Assembly: GCA_030035585.1 (NCBI GenBank)
Contig: CM057481.1
Coordinates: 59,653,128-59,717,127, forward strand
Reading direction: 5' to 3'
Length of the DNA: 64,000 bases
DNA from: Dugong dugon
Taxonomy: Eukaryota > Chordata > Mammalia > Sirenia > Dugongidae
Shown: piece by piece, positions 1-9,853 of the stretch
How positions within the stretch are numbered: the first letter of the stretch is position 1
Layout of the letters: the number at the start of each line of letters is the position of its first letter
Program-made: the position numbers and the translations under genes
The notes under the pieces: model-generated
The model's input: only the letters and a program-made list of their open reading frames with translations
What the model was told of the DNA's origin: nothing
Databases searched by the model: none

Positions 1-690
1 TAACGTCAGCTGGAGCACGTCAGAGCGCCCCTGTTCAAGACGCAGTGATGAAAGTTCTGAAGAAGTTGGACCCTAGAGCTCTGCTGGCCCCTACTCTGGC
101 CTACTTCTTTGCCAGAGTGGACGCCAGAAGGCACCCCGGACCCCTAAAGTGACTCTTTGGCCCAGAGCACAGTACCCATGGGCTGCCCCGCCAGGCTGAC
201 TGAGGGTACCAGTCCCCTAGCCTGGCCATTCTCTGTTACCTTGCCCCTGTAGCATGGACTTTGGAACCGTCAGAAATGCAGAACGCTTATCGTGTGTGTC
301 AACTATATAACTTTGGAAGGGTTACTTAACGTCCTTGTACCTAAGTTTGTTCATTCCTAAAACACACCTCATCAGGCAGTTGTAAGGGAGAAATGAGATG
401 TTTTACTAAATAACTGTGAAAACTAAGTATCTGAACACAGCAGGTAGTTGCTCACCTAGTATCAGTGCACGGCCTCCGCCCAAGCCAGGGTTCAGAAATT
501 AGGTCCTTAGAGTGTTACTACAAAGAGGGTGTGCGCCCCAGCCTAGCCTGGACCAGCTAATCTCTCTGGGTTTTCCCTCCTTTCTTTGGGGTCCTCTAGC
601 CACGGAGACCTCTTGGACAGCCAGTCTTGATTAAAAATAACCTACCCTAAGGTTCTTATCCACCACTCATCTGTCAGTTTGTCATACTGT
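1..690. other. Unassigned sequence upstream of the RTE LINE
   Basis: No gene is recognised here. A frame stays open from the window edge (base 3) to a TGA at 150-152 on the + strand, about 49 codons and rich in Leu, Ala and Arg. It could be the tail of an exon, but it matches nothing I can name and is short enough to be chance. The rest is ordinary non-coding sequence with a probable MIR inside. In human, TMUB1 lies upstream of AGAP3 on the opposite strand; no TMUB1 sequence or CpG-island promoter is visible here. Confidence 0.4.
290..470 (+). repeat. MIR-like ancient SINE
   Basis: The series 'gggttacttaac', 'aagtttgttcattc', a GAGATG-type stretch and a trailing 'caggtagttgctca' follows the order of a diverged MIR element on the + strand. 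The match is by eye only. Confidence 0.5.
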
Positions 691-1059
691 GGTGGCTTGC
701 CTGTTGCTGTGATGCTGGAAGCTATGTCATCTGTATTTCAAATACCAGCAGGGTCACTCACTGTGCACAGGTTTCAGCAGAACTTCCAGACTGAGACTAG
801 GAAGAAGGACATGGTGATCTACTTCTAAAAAATTGATCAGTGAAAACCTTATAAATAGCAGCAGAACATTGTCTGACATAGTGCCCAAAGATGAGCCCCT
901 CAGGTTGGAAGGCACTCAAAATACGACTGGGGAAGAGCTGCCGCCTCAAAGTGGAGTCAACCTTAATGATGTGGGTGGAGTCAAACTTTCAGGACCTTCA
1001 TTTGCCGATGTGGCACGACTCAAAATGAGAAGAAAGAACTGCAAACATCCATTAATAAT

Positions 1060-1689
1060 CGGAACGTGGCATGTATGAAGTATGAATCTAGAAGAACTAG
1101 AAGTTGTCAAAAATGAAACGAAACACTTGAAGATAGATATTCTAGGCATTAGTGAGCTGAAATGGACTGGTATTGGCCATTTTGAATCAGAAATCATATG
1201 GTCTACTATGCTGGGAATGACAAATTAAAGAGGAACAGCATCACATTCATTATCAAAAAGAACATTTCAAGATCTACCCTGAAGTACAATGCTGTCAGTG
1301 ATAGAATAATATCCATATGCCTACAAGGAAGACCAGTTAATATGACTATTATTCAAATTTATGCACCAACCACTAATGCGAAAGATGAAGTAAGTGAAGA
1401 TTTTTACCAACTTCTGCAGTCTAAAATTGATCAAACACGCAATCAAGATGCATTGATAATCACTGGTGATTGCAATGCAAAAGTTGGAAACAAAGAAGGA
1501 TCAGTAGTTAGAAAATATGGCCTTGGTGATAGAAATGACACCAGAGATCACATGATAGAATTTTGCAAGGCCAACGACCTATTCACTGGAAATACGTTTT
1601 TTCAACAATTTAAATGGCAACTATACATGTGGACCTTGCCAGATGGAATACACAGGAATGAAATCAACTACATCTGTGCAAAGAGATGA
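1060..1689 (+). pseudogene. RTE LINE endonuclease domain remnant
   Basis: An open frame of 163 codons (1198-1689) plus upstream sequence in broken frames reads as an exonuclease-endonuclease-phosphatase domain, the part of RTE elements that nicks target DNA. Visible family motifs are 'ILGISELKWTG' (translated around 1140-1175), 'QIYAPTTNA' (residues about 51-59 of the open frame), 'ITGDCNAKVG' (about 88-97; normally GDWN or GDFN) and 'PDGIHRNEINYIC' near the end. It is split by stop codons near 1077-1080 and 1687 and cannot make a working enzyme. The start at 1198 is only the first Met after a break, not a real start. Confidence 0.8.
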
Positions 1690-1864
1690 TGGAGAAGCTC
1701 AATATGATCAGTCAGAACAAACCAGGAGCCGACTGCAGAACAGAGAATCAATTGCTCATATGCAAGTTCAATTAGAAATTGAAGAAAATTAAAACAAGTG
1801 CTTGAAAGCCAAAGTACAACCTTGAGTATATCCAACCTGAATTTAGAGATCATCTCAAGAATAG

Positions 1865-2207
1865 ATCTGACCCCCAGACACCCTTTTAACTCAGTACTGA
1901 AGTCACTTTTGAGGTTCACCCTTCAGCCAAAGATTAGACAGGCCCGTAAAACAAACAATAATACATGTAACTAAACCATATATACAAGACCAAATGGGCA
2001 CACCAGGCCAGGCGCAAGTATGAAAAGGCAGGAGGGGACAGGAAAGCTGGACGAATGGAAATGGGGAACTGAAGGTTGAGAAGGGGAGAGTGTTGACATG
2101 TCATGGGGTTGGCAACCAATGTCACAAAACAATATGTGTATTAATTGTTTAATAAGAAATGAATTTGCTCTGTAAACCTTCATCTAAAGCACACTCACAA
2201 AAAGAAA
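1865..2207 (+). mobile_element. 5'-truncated L1 (3' UTR only) inside the RTE LINE
   Basis: The sequence is the reverse complement of the L1 3' ends seen at 29811 and 47879 (shared 'gagagtgttgacatgtc', 'ctgtaaaccttcatctaaag') and ends in an A-rich tail. The 8-bp direct repeat AAGAATAG flanks it at 1857-1864 and 2208-2215, and the RTE coding sequence resumes at once on the right. The L1 therefore inserted after the RTE element. Confidence 0.85.
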
Positions 2208-2399
2208 AAGAATAGTTTTGATGCATTGAACACTGATGATTGATGACCAGATGTGTTGTGGGATGTCATCAAGGACATAATACATGAAGAAAGAAAAGTC
2301 ATTAAAAAGATAGGAAAAAAAGAAAAGAACAAAATGGATGTCAGAAGAGACTGAAACTTGCCCTTGAACGTAGAGTAGCTAAAGTGAATGGAAGAAATG

Positions 2400-3688
2400 A
2401 TGAAGTAAAAGAGCTGAACAGAAGATTTCAAAGGATGGCTCGAGAAGACAAAGTAAAGTATTATAATGAAACATGCAAAGACCTGGAGTTAGAGAACCAA
2501 AAGGGAAGAACACACTCAACGTTTGTCAAGCTGAAGGAACTGAAGAAAACTTCAAGCCTCGTGTTGCAATATTGAAGGATTCTGTGGGTAAAAAAATTGA
2601 ACGACGAAGGAAGCCATCAAAAGAAGATGGACAGAATACAGAGTCACTGTGTCAAAAAGAACTGATCAACACTCAACCGTTTCAGGATGTAGCTATGATC
2701 AAGAACCAACGGTACTGAAGGAAGAAGTCCAAGCTGCACCGAAGGCATTGGTGAAAAACAAGGTTCCAGGAATTGACAGAATACCAATTAAGATATTTTA
2801 GCAAACAGATACAATGCTGGAAGCGCTCACTCACCTATGCCAAGAAATTTGGAAGACAGCTACCTGGCCAACCAACTGGAAGAGATCCATGTCTGCATCC
2901 ATTTCAAAGAAAGGTGATCCAACAGAATGCGGAAATTATCGAACAATATCATTAATATCACACGTGAGTAAAATTTTGCTGAAGATAATTCAAAAGCGGT
3001 TGCAGCAGTGCATTGACAGGGAACTGCCAGAAATTCAAGCTGGATTCAGAAGAGGATGTGGAATGAGGGTTATCATTGCTGATGTTAGGTGGATCTTGGC
3101 TGAAAGCAGAGAATACCAGAAAGATGTTTACCTGTGTTTTATTGACTATGCAAAGGCATTTGACTGTGTGGATCATAACAAATGATGAATAACATTGAGA
3201 TGAATGGGATTTCCAGAACACTTAATTGTGCTCATGAGGAACCTGTACATAGACAAGAGGCAGTGGTTCAAACAGAACAAGGGGATAATAAATGGTTTAA
3301 AATCAGGAAAGGTGTGTGTCAGGGTTGTATCTTTTCACCAAACTTATTCAATCTGTATATTGAACAAACAATCTGAGAAACTGGACTATTTGAAGAAGAA
3401 GGAGGCATCAGGATTGGAGGAAGACTCATTAACAACTTTTGATATGCAGATGACACAACTTTGCTTGCTGAAAGCAAAGAGGACTCAAAGCGATTACTGA
3501 TGAAGATCAAAGACTACGGTCTTCAGTATAGATTACACCTCAACATAAAGAAAACAAAAATCCTCACAACTGGACCAATAAGCCACAGCATGATAAACAG
3601 AGAATATATTCAAGTTGCCAAGGATTTCGTTTTACTTAGATCCACAGTCAATGCCCATGGAAGCAGCAGCAGTCAAGAAATCCAATGA
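2400..3688 (+). pseudogene. RTE LINE reverse-transcriptase domain remnant
   Basis: Reverse-transcriptase blocks in several frames on the + strand. The piece at 2814-3185 carries 'GNYRTISLISHVSKI', 'IQAGFRRGCG' and 'FIDYAKAFDCVDH', typical of the RT fingers and palm. A YADD-type catalytic box is encoded at 3443-3454 but in a different frame from its neighbours. A later block at 3461-3688 ('LHLNIKKTKIL') is the thumb-side region. Frame changes around 3185, 3376 and 3500 show the gene is dead. Its neighbours are the endonuclease remnant upstream and the 3' tail of the LINE downstream. Confidence 0.8.
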
Positions 3689-4203
3689 CGTATTGCATTG
3701 GGCAAATCTGCTGCAAAAGACCTCTTTAAAGTGTTAAAAAGCAAAGATGTCATTTTGAGGACTCAGGGGCACCTGTCCCAAGCACCTCACATGCATGCGA
3801 AAGCTGGACAATGAATAAGGAAGACCGAAGAAGAATTGATGCCTTTGAATTAGTGTTGGTGAAGAACATTGAATATACCATGGGCTGCCAGAAGAATGAA
3901 AAAGTCTGTCTTGGAGGAAATACAGCCAGAGTACTCCTTGGAAGCAAGGATGGTGAGACTTTGTCTCTCATAATTTGGACATGTTATCAGAAGGGACCAG
4001 TCCCTTGGTAAAGTACAGGGTCAACAAAAAAGAGGAAGACCCTCAACAAGATGGTTTGACACAGTGGCTGCAACAATGGGCTCAAACACAGCAACGATTG
4101 TGAGGATGGTGGAGGACTGGGCAGTGTTTGTTCTGTTGTACACAGGGTCTTTATGAATCAGAACCAACTCAACTGCAGCTAACAACAACAACAGGGTTCT
4201 CAT

Positions 4204-4409
4204 GGAGTCCCTGGGTGGTGCAAATGGTTAATGCACTCAGCTGCTAACTGAAAGGTTGGAGGTTCAAGTCCACTCAGAGGCATGCTGGAAGAAAGGCCTG
4301 GTGATCTACTTCCGAAAAATCAGTCATTGAAAGCCCTATGCAGCACAGTTCTACTGTGACACACATGGAGTCACCATGAATTGAGTCAGCTTGATGGCAA
4401 CTGGTTTAA
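4204..4409 (+). mobile_element. AfroSINE-like composite SINE
   Basis: A tRNA-like head ('ggagtccctgggtggtgc', 'ggttcaagtcc') is followed by a middle block around 4286-4368 that resembles the 5' part of the RTE LINE at 799-867, then the 'gagtcagcttgatggcaac' tail. The imperfect direct repeats GGTTCTCAT and GGTTCACAT (4195-4203, 4410-4418) look like its target duplication. Confidence 0.75.
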
Positions 4410-4499
4410 GGTTCACATAACACATACTTACATTAGGGAACAAGTACCCCAAATGTTGCTTTGGGAATTTCAATTTAGATTTATAATTTACAGAACTAA

Positions 4500-4890
4500 C
4501 TTATCTCTAGTTCCTTCCCTTCTATTTATTCTGCAAACATTTATTAAGTGTATACTATATGACAGACACGATGCAAGATGCCCTGGAGGTGCAGCAGTTA
4601 AGAGCTCAGCTGCTAACCAAAGGTCAGTAGTTCAAATCCACCAGCCAGCCATTCCTTGGAAACTCTATGGGGTCAGTTCTACTCTGTCCTGTCAGTCGGA
4701 ATCAACTCAATGGCAAGGGTATGCAAGATGCTGGGAATACAATGGTGAGTCAGACCTTAATACCTGCTCTCAAGTGACTCATATACTAATAGAGGAAACA
4801 GACATGTAGACAGCCCATCAGTGCTAAAACAGGTATGTGCTGGCCACTGGGGCAGCACATATGAGGAGCCCTTTACCCTCAGCATCTCTC
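4500..4890 (+). repeat. L2-like ancient LINE 3' end, split by a SINE
   Basis: The run 'atttattctgcaaacatttattaagtgtatactatatgacagac', resuming after the SINE with 'ctgggaatacaatggtgagtcagacc', has the layout of an L2 3' end on the + strand. It reads continuously once the SINE at 4581-4720 is removed. Confidence 0.6.
4581..4720 (+). mobile_element. AfroSINE
   Basis: The tRNA-derived head ('ccctggaggtgcagcagtt', 'ggtcagtagttcaaatcc') and the 'gtcagtcggaatcaactc' tail mark an AfroSINE. A perfect 10-bp target duplication, ATGCAAGATG, lies at 4571-4580 and 4721-4730. Confidence 0.9.
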
Positions 4891-4924
4891 TTGGGAAGTT
4901 ATTTTACAATTCTCATTAAGCATC

Positions 4925-5542
4925 TATCTTAGGCTGGGTTCTCTAGAGAAACAATACCAGTGAAGTGTGTGTGTGTGTATATATATATGTGTGCATATAA
5001 ACATATATATATATAGAAAGAGAGAGAGACAGAGAAAGAGAGCCATATCAAGAAAATGGCTCATGTGGTCGTAGAGACTGGGAAGTCCAAGTCCATGGGT
5101 CAGGCTGGAGGCTTCTCCTGACTCATGTAGCTGCAGGGGCTGACTAACACAAGATCGGCAGGTCAGTTGGCAGGCTGCTGGCTCATGCGCTGTGGGTGCT
5201 GATGAATCCCAGATTAGCAGGTAAGATGGCAGGCTGCTGGTTCAAGTCTCAAAAACCAGAGTTCAGATGATGACAAGTAGAATGCAGGATTCAGAGCAGA
5301 CCAAAAGCCAGTGAGCTTTGCCAGAAAGTCCATAAATATTGGATGCAGGCCATACCCCCAAGGAAACTCCCTTTCAATTGACTGGCTGCTCATAACAGAT
5401 CTCACCATGGAGGAGATTACATTATATTAGATCTTGTCATGGAGGTGATTACATCATTACCTAACTGACAAACTACATCATAACTGGCAAATCACTGAGA
5501 ATCAAGGCTTAGTCAAGTTGACACACAACCTTAACCATCACC
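4925..5542 (-). repeat. 3' LTR of ERVL copy 1
   Basis: It matches the LTR at 11395-11949 along its length. On the + strand it begins 'tatcttaggctgggttctc' and ends 'ccttaaccatcacc', so the canonical TG/CA ends have drifted. An extra TG/TA and GA microsatellite at about 4960-5040 makes it about 60 bp longer than its partner. Confidence 0.9.
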
Positions 5543-5553
5543 ATCCACCCCTT
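5543..5553 (-). promoter_or_regulatory. Polypurine tract of ERVL copy 1
   Basis: Directly inside the 3' LTR the minus strand reads AAGGGGTGGAT, purines apart from one T. This is the position and composition expected of the plus-strand primer of reverse transcription. Copy 2 has AAGGGGCGAAC at the same place. Confidence 0.65.
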
Positions 5554-5691
5554 GTCAACTTGACACGAGTACACATCTCCTTTAACCGTAAGTAATCTCT
5601 AAATAAAGACAATTATAAAGTCATATTTGAACTTAACGTGATACAACTAACACACACACAACTGAAAAGGCACTCGCCCTATTTACACTTT

Positions 5692-5905
5692 GTGATGGTT
5701 AAGGTTGTGCGTCAACCTGGCTGGGCCATAATTCTCAATGGTTTGACAGTTATAGTGTAGTTTGTAAGCTATGTAATGATGTAATCGTCTCCAAGATGAG
5801 ATCTGATATAATGTAATCACCACCATGACGAGGTCTGCTATGAGGAGCCAATCAGTTGAAAGGGTGTTTCCTTGGAGGTGTGGCCTGTATCCAATATACA
5901 TGGAC
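5692..5905 (+). mobile_element. Truncated ERVL LTR fragment inserted in opposite orientation
   Basis: These bases read as the first 210 or so of the ERVL LTR in + orientation ('gtgatggttaaggttgtgcg' to 'ccaatatacatgg'). The same point in copy 2 (near 37425) has no such insert: its 'tgtttacatcttatatttta' is continuous. The fragment is closest in layout to the solo LTR at 35619-36178. Confidence 0.75.
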
Positions 5906-6018
5906 ACATCTTATATTTCATAAGTGAAGAAAACAAAAATATTTGATGTACACATACAAGGAAGAAATAGTCATAACAATTACACTCTTCATTTCTGCAG
6001 CCAGTCACGTAGTCATTG

Positions 6019-6327
6019 CTAGTATTTAGAACTACCTTCTTCCACCACCCATTCCATATTCCTTTTACCCTCAGCAAGTACGTCAGCTGGTCGTGGTTCT
6101 TTGCCTGGTGGGGTGACCGAAACCTTCATTCCTGAAGGGTCTGGGCCATTAGTAGTCATGTCGGAATTGGGTTGCTGTAGTTTTCCATGGACTTTAATCA
6201 CAGGACATGGTATTATTAACAGACACTGTAAGGGATCTCCTGCATTCCAGACATACTTTTCTTTACATTCATTATGTAATATCAATCCAATTTCCCTTTG
6301 GTAGTCAGGATCAATCACACCAGCCAA
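6019..6327 (-). pseudogene. ERVL dUTPase remnant, copy 1
   Basis: A 102-codon frame on the minus strand includes 'AGVIDPDYQREIGL' near its start, the dUTPase block that helps form the uracil pocket, then a variable tail. dUTPase hydrolyses dUTP to dUMP. In ERVL-group elements it follows integrase, as here. Only the C-terminal part is open; upstream blocks are in other frames, so this is a relic. Copy 2 has the matching region at about 37720-38058. Confidence 0.75.
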
Positions 6328-6499
6328 TATGGTAACTCCCTTGTTTGCCTGTTGCTACAGAGGCATGAGGAGCCCAAAGTGGCCAGGTGGCATTCTTAAC
6401 TTCCAGTTCAGTAGAATTAGTAGTGATGCATCCCCAGGTGGGAGCATTCTTCTGTTTGGAACTAAGACCTCTAGACCCACAGAGCATAGGGTCTCAGGG

Positions 6500-7600
6500 A
6501 CAGGAAGCAAAAGTTTTGTGAGTGGGTCACTAGGCGTAATAGTGAGTGGTACCACTCCCATCTCCACTCCTTGATTTCTGGACGCATGAAAACTGGCTAT
6601 GGGAGAAACAGCACTCTATATTGTATGCTAATTTAGAGTATACAAAGTCTCCTGGAGAACATTGCCCCAACCCTGCAAGGTATTGCCACAAAGCTGGCAT
6701 TGTAATTGTGTCTTTAGGAGGCCATTCCATCATTCTATCAAGTCTACAGCTTCAGTATGGTGGGGAACATGGTAAGACCAGTGAATTCCATGAGCATGGG
6801 CCCAATTACACACTTCATTTACTGTGAAGTGAGTCCCTTGATCTGGGGCGATGCTGTGTGGGATAACATAACTGCAGATAAGGCATTCTGTAAGTCCACG
6901 TATGGTGGTTTCAGCAGAAGCACTGGGTGCAGGGAAGGCAAATCTGTATCCAGGGTAAGTGTCTATTTCAGTAAGAACAAAATGCTGCCCTTTCCATGAT
7001 AGAAGCAGTTCAATGTAATCAACCTGCCACCAAGTTGCTGGCTGATCACCTTGAGGAATGGTGCCATATCGGGAATTCAGTGTTGGTCTCTGCTACTGGC
7101 AGACTGGGCACTCAGCAGTGGCTGTAGTCAAGTCAGCCTAGGTAAGTGGAAGTCCATGTTGCTGAGCCCATGCATAACCTCCATCCTGCCACTATGACCA
7201 CTTTGTTCATGAGCCCATTGAGCAATGACGGAAGTGGCTGGGGAAAGAAGATGACTGGTTTCCACAGAACGTGTCATCCCATCCACTTGATTGTTAAAAT
7301 CCTTCTTTGCCAAGGTCACCCTTTGGTGAGCATTCCCATGAAACACAAATATTTTCACTTCTTTGCCCATTCAGAGAGGCCTGTTCACCTAACTCTTCCC
7401 CATACTTTCTTGTCTCCAATTTTCCTGTCATGTTCCTTCCAAGTCCCTGACTATCCAGCCAAACCATTGGCCACAGCCCATAAATCAGCATACAGTTGCA
7501 CATCTGACCATTTCGTCTTCCAAGCAAAGTGAATAACCAGGTGGACTGCTCAAGGTTCTGCCCATTGGGATTTCCCTCCACCACTGTCCTTCAGGGAGGT
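6500..7600 (-). pseudogene. ERVL integrase remnant, copy 1
   Basis: This lies between the dUTPase and RNase H remnants on the minus strand, the place of integrase. The short open pieces at 7128-7370 and 7294-7584 are in different frames. The nucleotide sequence aligns with 38160-39120 of copy 2, where a longer piece (38306-38686) keeps a 'WWQVDYTGPF' block like the start of an integrase core. Stops break the frame throughout. Confidence 0.65.
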
Positions 7601-9250
7601 CCTGTAGTGCTGCCCCTGTCCACTTTTGAGTGGTGCTTGCATATCATGCAGAATCATCTACAAGCCAGGCATGAGTTTTCTCTTAGTCAACTGATCACGA
7701 GGAACTCCTCATGAGGTCATAGGTGCAGACTTGGAGGGGGAAAGTAATGTAACAGAAGTGGAAACCATGGGCATTTGGGCTAGTTCCTCATGCCACTTAC
7801 TTGCATCTTCAGGTACTGCTTAGGCCCAGTCTTGTATATACCACTTCAATTTAATGATGGAGTGCTGCTATCCACATCCAATGTTATGGCTCTGTGGGTC
7901 AGACAACACCCTGTTCATGATGGGTAGCTCAGGCCACATAGTGACTTGGTGGCCCATGGCTAAGCATTCAGTCTCAACTAAGGCCCAGTAACAGACCAAA
8001 AGCTGTTTCTCAAAAGGAGAGTAGTTATCTATAGAGGATAGCAGGGCTTTGCTCCGAAATCCTAAGGGTCTGTGCTGTGATTCACCAGCAGGGGCCTGGC
8101 CAAAGACTCCAAACAGCATCTATGTCTGCCACTGACACTTCAAGCACCATTGGATCAGCCAGATCATGTGGCCCAATTGGAAGCGTGGCTTGCATGGCAG
8201 CCTGAACCTGTTGCAGAGCCTTCTCTTGTTCGGGGCCACACTCAAAACGATAAGCTTTTCAATCACTTGATAAAAAGGCCAGAGTAAAACACTCAAATGA
8301 GGGATATGTTGCCTCCAAAATCCAAAGAGGCACAGCAGCCATTGTGCCTCCTTTTTAGTTGTGGGAAGGGCCAGATGCAATATTTTATCCTTTACTTTAG
8401 AGGGAATATGCCCCATACCACTGGACCCCTAGAAGTTTTACTGAGGTAGAAGGTGCCTGAATTTTTGTTGGATTAATTTCCCACCATCTAGCATGCAAAT
8501 GGAGCCCCGATGGCACAGTGGTTAAGCATTTGGCTGCTAACCAAAAGGTCGGCAGTTCGAATCCACCAGCTGCTCCTTAGAAACCATATGGGGGGCAGTT
8601 GTACTGTGTCCTTTAGGGTCATTGTGAGTCAGAATCGACTCAATGGCAATGGGTTAGCATGAAATGTTTTACCAGTAAGTTTAGAGTCATTTACACTTCT
8701 TCCTTACTAGGGTCCGATCAACATAATGTCATCAGTGTAATGGACCGTTGTGATGTCCTGTGGAAAAGAAAGGTGATCAAGTTCCCTGCAGACTAAATTA
8801 TAATATAGGGCTGGAGATTTGATATACCTCTGAGGTAGGACAGTGAAAGTGTATTGCTGGCCTTGCGAGCTGAAGGCAAACTGCTTCTGGTGGTCCTTGG
8901 AAACAGGTATGGAGAAAAAGGCATTAGCCGGATCAATAGCTGCATACCAGGTACCAGAGAAATATTAATTTGCTCAAGCAATGAAACCACAACTAGAACA
9001 GCAGCTGCAATTAGAGACATCACTTCGTTGTTTCTGATAATCCACTGTCCTTCTCCAAGATCCATCTATTTTTTGCACTAGCAAAATAGGCAAGTTGAAT
9101 GGGGATGGGATTGGAATCACCACCCCTGCATCCTTCAAGTCCTTGATGGTGGCGGTAATCTCTGGAGTCCCTCCAGGAATGTAGTATTGCTTTTGGTTTA
9201 CTATTTTCTAGTTAGGGGCAGTTCTAATGGCTTCCACTTAGCCTTTCCTA
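7600..9250 (-). pseudogene. ERVL reverse transcriptase and RNase H remnant, copy 1
   Basis: Minus-strand frames at 8793-9065 (RT palm side), 8120-8416 (RT connection) and 7868-8119 (start of the tether/RNase H, with 'SIDNYSPFEKQLLVCYWAL') line up in pol order but in different frames. A SINE at 8502-8654 interrupts the RT part. In copy 2 the stretch matching about 8437-9571 is missing, so this copy is the only one in the window that still holds the RT core and protease. Confidence 0.75.
8502..8654 (+). mobile_element. AfroSINE inside the ERVL pol region
   Basis: It has a head 'gagccccgatggcacagtgg', a box-B-like 'ggtcggcagttcgaatcc' and a tail 'gagtcagaatcgactcaatg'. The flanking TAGCATGCAAATG (8489-8501) and TAGCATGAAATG (8655-8666) are the target duplication with one base lost. 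It inserted after the provirus. Confidence 0.9.
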
Positions 9251-9290
9251 CCATAATATCCCTTACTCTACATGTCAGGGATCCAACGTG

Positions 9291-9548
9291 TCAGTTCTGC
9301 CAGTTCCTGAGTATGTCTATTCCAATTATGCATTCTAGAACCAGGAAAATCACTACGGGATGGGTTCTGGGACCCACTGGACCCACTGTGAGGAGGACAT
9401 GAGCTAAGACTCCATTAATAACCTGAACTCCATACGCCCCCACTCTGACTGGTGGGCCACAGTGACAGTTTAGGTCTCCTGGAATTAGTGTCAATTCAGA
9501 GCCAGTGTCCCTGAAAAGTCTGATTATTTCCTTTCCCTCAATGAACAC
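9291..9548 (-). pseudogene. ERVL protease remnant, copy 1
   Basis: An 85-codon minus-strand frame contains 'RLFRDTGSELTLI', with the DTG catalytic motif of retroviral aspartic protease, and 'IIGIDIL' near the end, like the GxDxL block. The protease cleaves Gag and Pol. It sits between gag and RT as expected. The catalytic triplet is intact but the frame is open on neither side, so the element is dead. Copy 2 has lost this region by deletion. Confidence 0.8.
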
Positions 9549-9853
9549 TCACTCTAATAAAAGGCCATAGATCTCTTTGGGGAAGGCTGGGAGAAACACT
9601 CACAGTGTACTTTTTTTGGCCTTGTAGTGGGGTCCTTCCTCAAGGGTACCCAGCCTCCCCTTCATTCAAGCAGCTCTGGGTGTGTAAGTTTGCTCAAATC
9701 TGGGAATTGATTGAGAGGCCACGACTCTCTATTCTGGCAATTCAAGTTAGACTGCTGTTCACTTGACCTAGAATTATTCCGCTTGTCCAGATCAAGTAAA
9801 TATTTAGTAGATTTCCCATCTGTTTTACTCCTAGGGACACCATGACTAAGTTA

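Larger units (their letters stand above)
690..4194 (+). mobile_element. Decayed RTE/BovB-type LINE, near full length
   Basis: One long non-LTR retrotransposon on the + strand. The order seen is a 5' region (from about 690), an apurinic-type endonuclease remnant (1060-1690), reverse-transcriptase remnants (2814-3460), a 3' coding tail, and an (AAC)n end at 4178-4194 after the 'cacagggtctttatgaatcag' region. The reading frame is broken many times by stops and frameshifts. An L1 3' end is inserted at 1865-2207. A second, 3'-only copy of the same family lies at about 27801-28425, and the two align over the last 600 bases. The 5' boundary is approximate. Confidence 0.85.

Noticed and set aside
8502-8600. 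tRNA gene in SINE heads (also at 22215, 47259, 4581)
   Set aside because: Box-A and box-B-like words are present but there is no cloverleaf, and all copies are followed by SINE bodies with target duplications.
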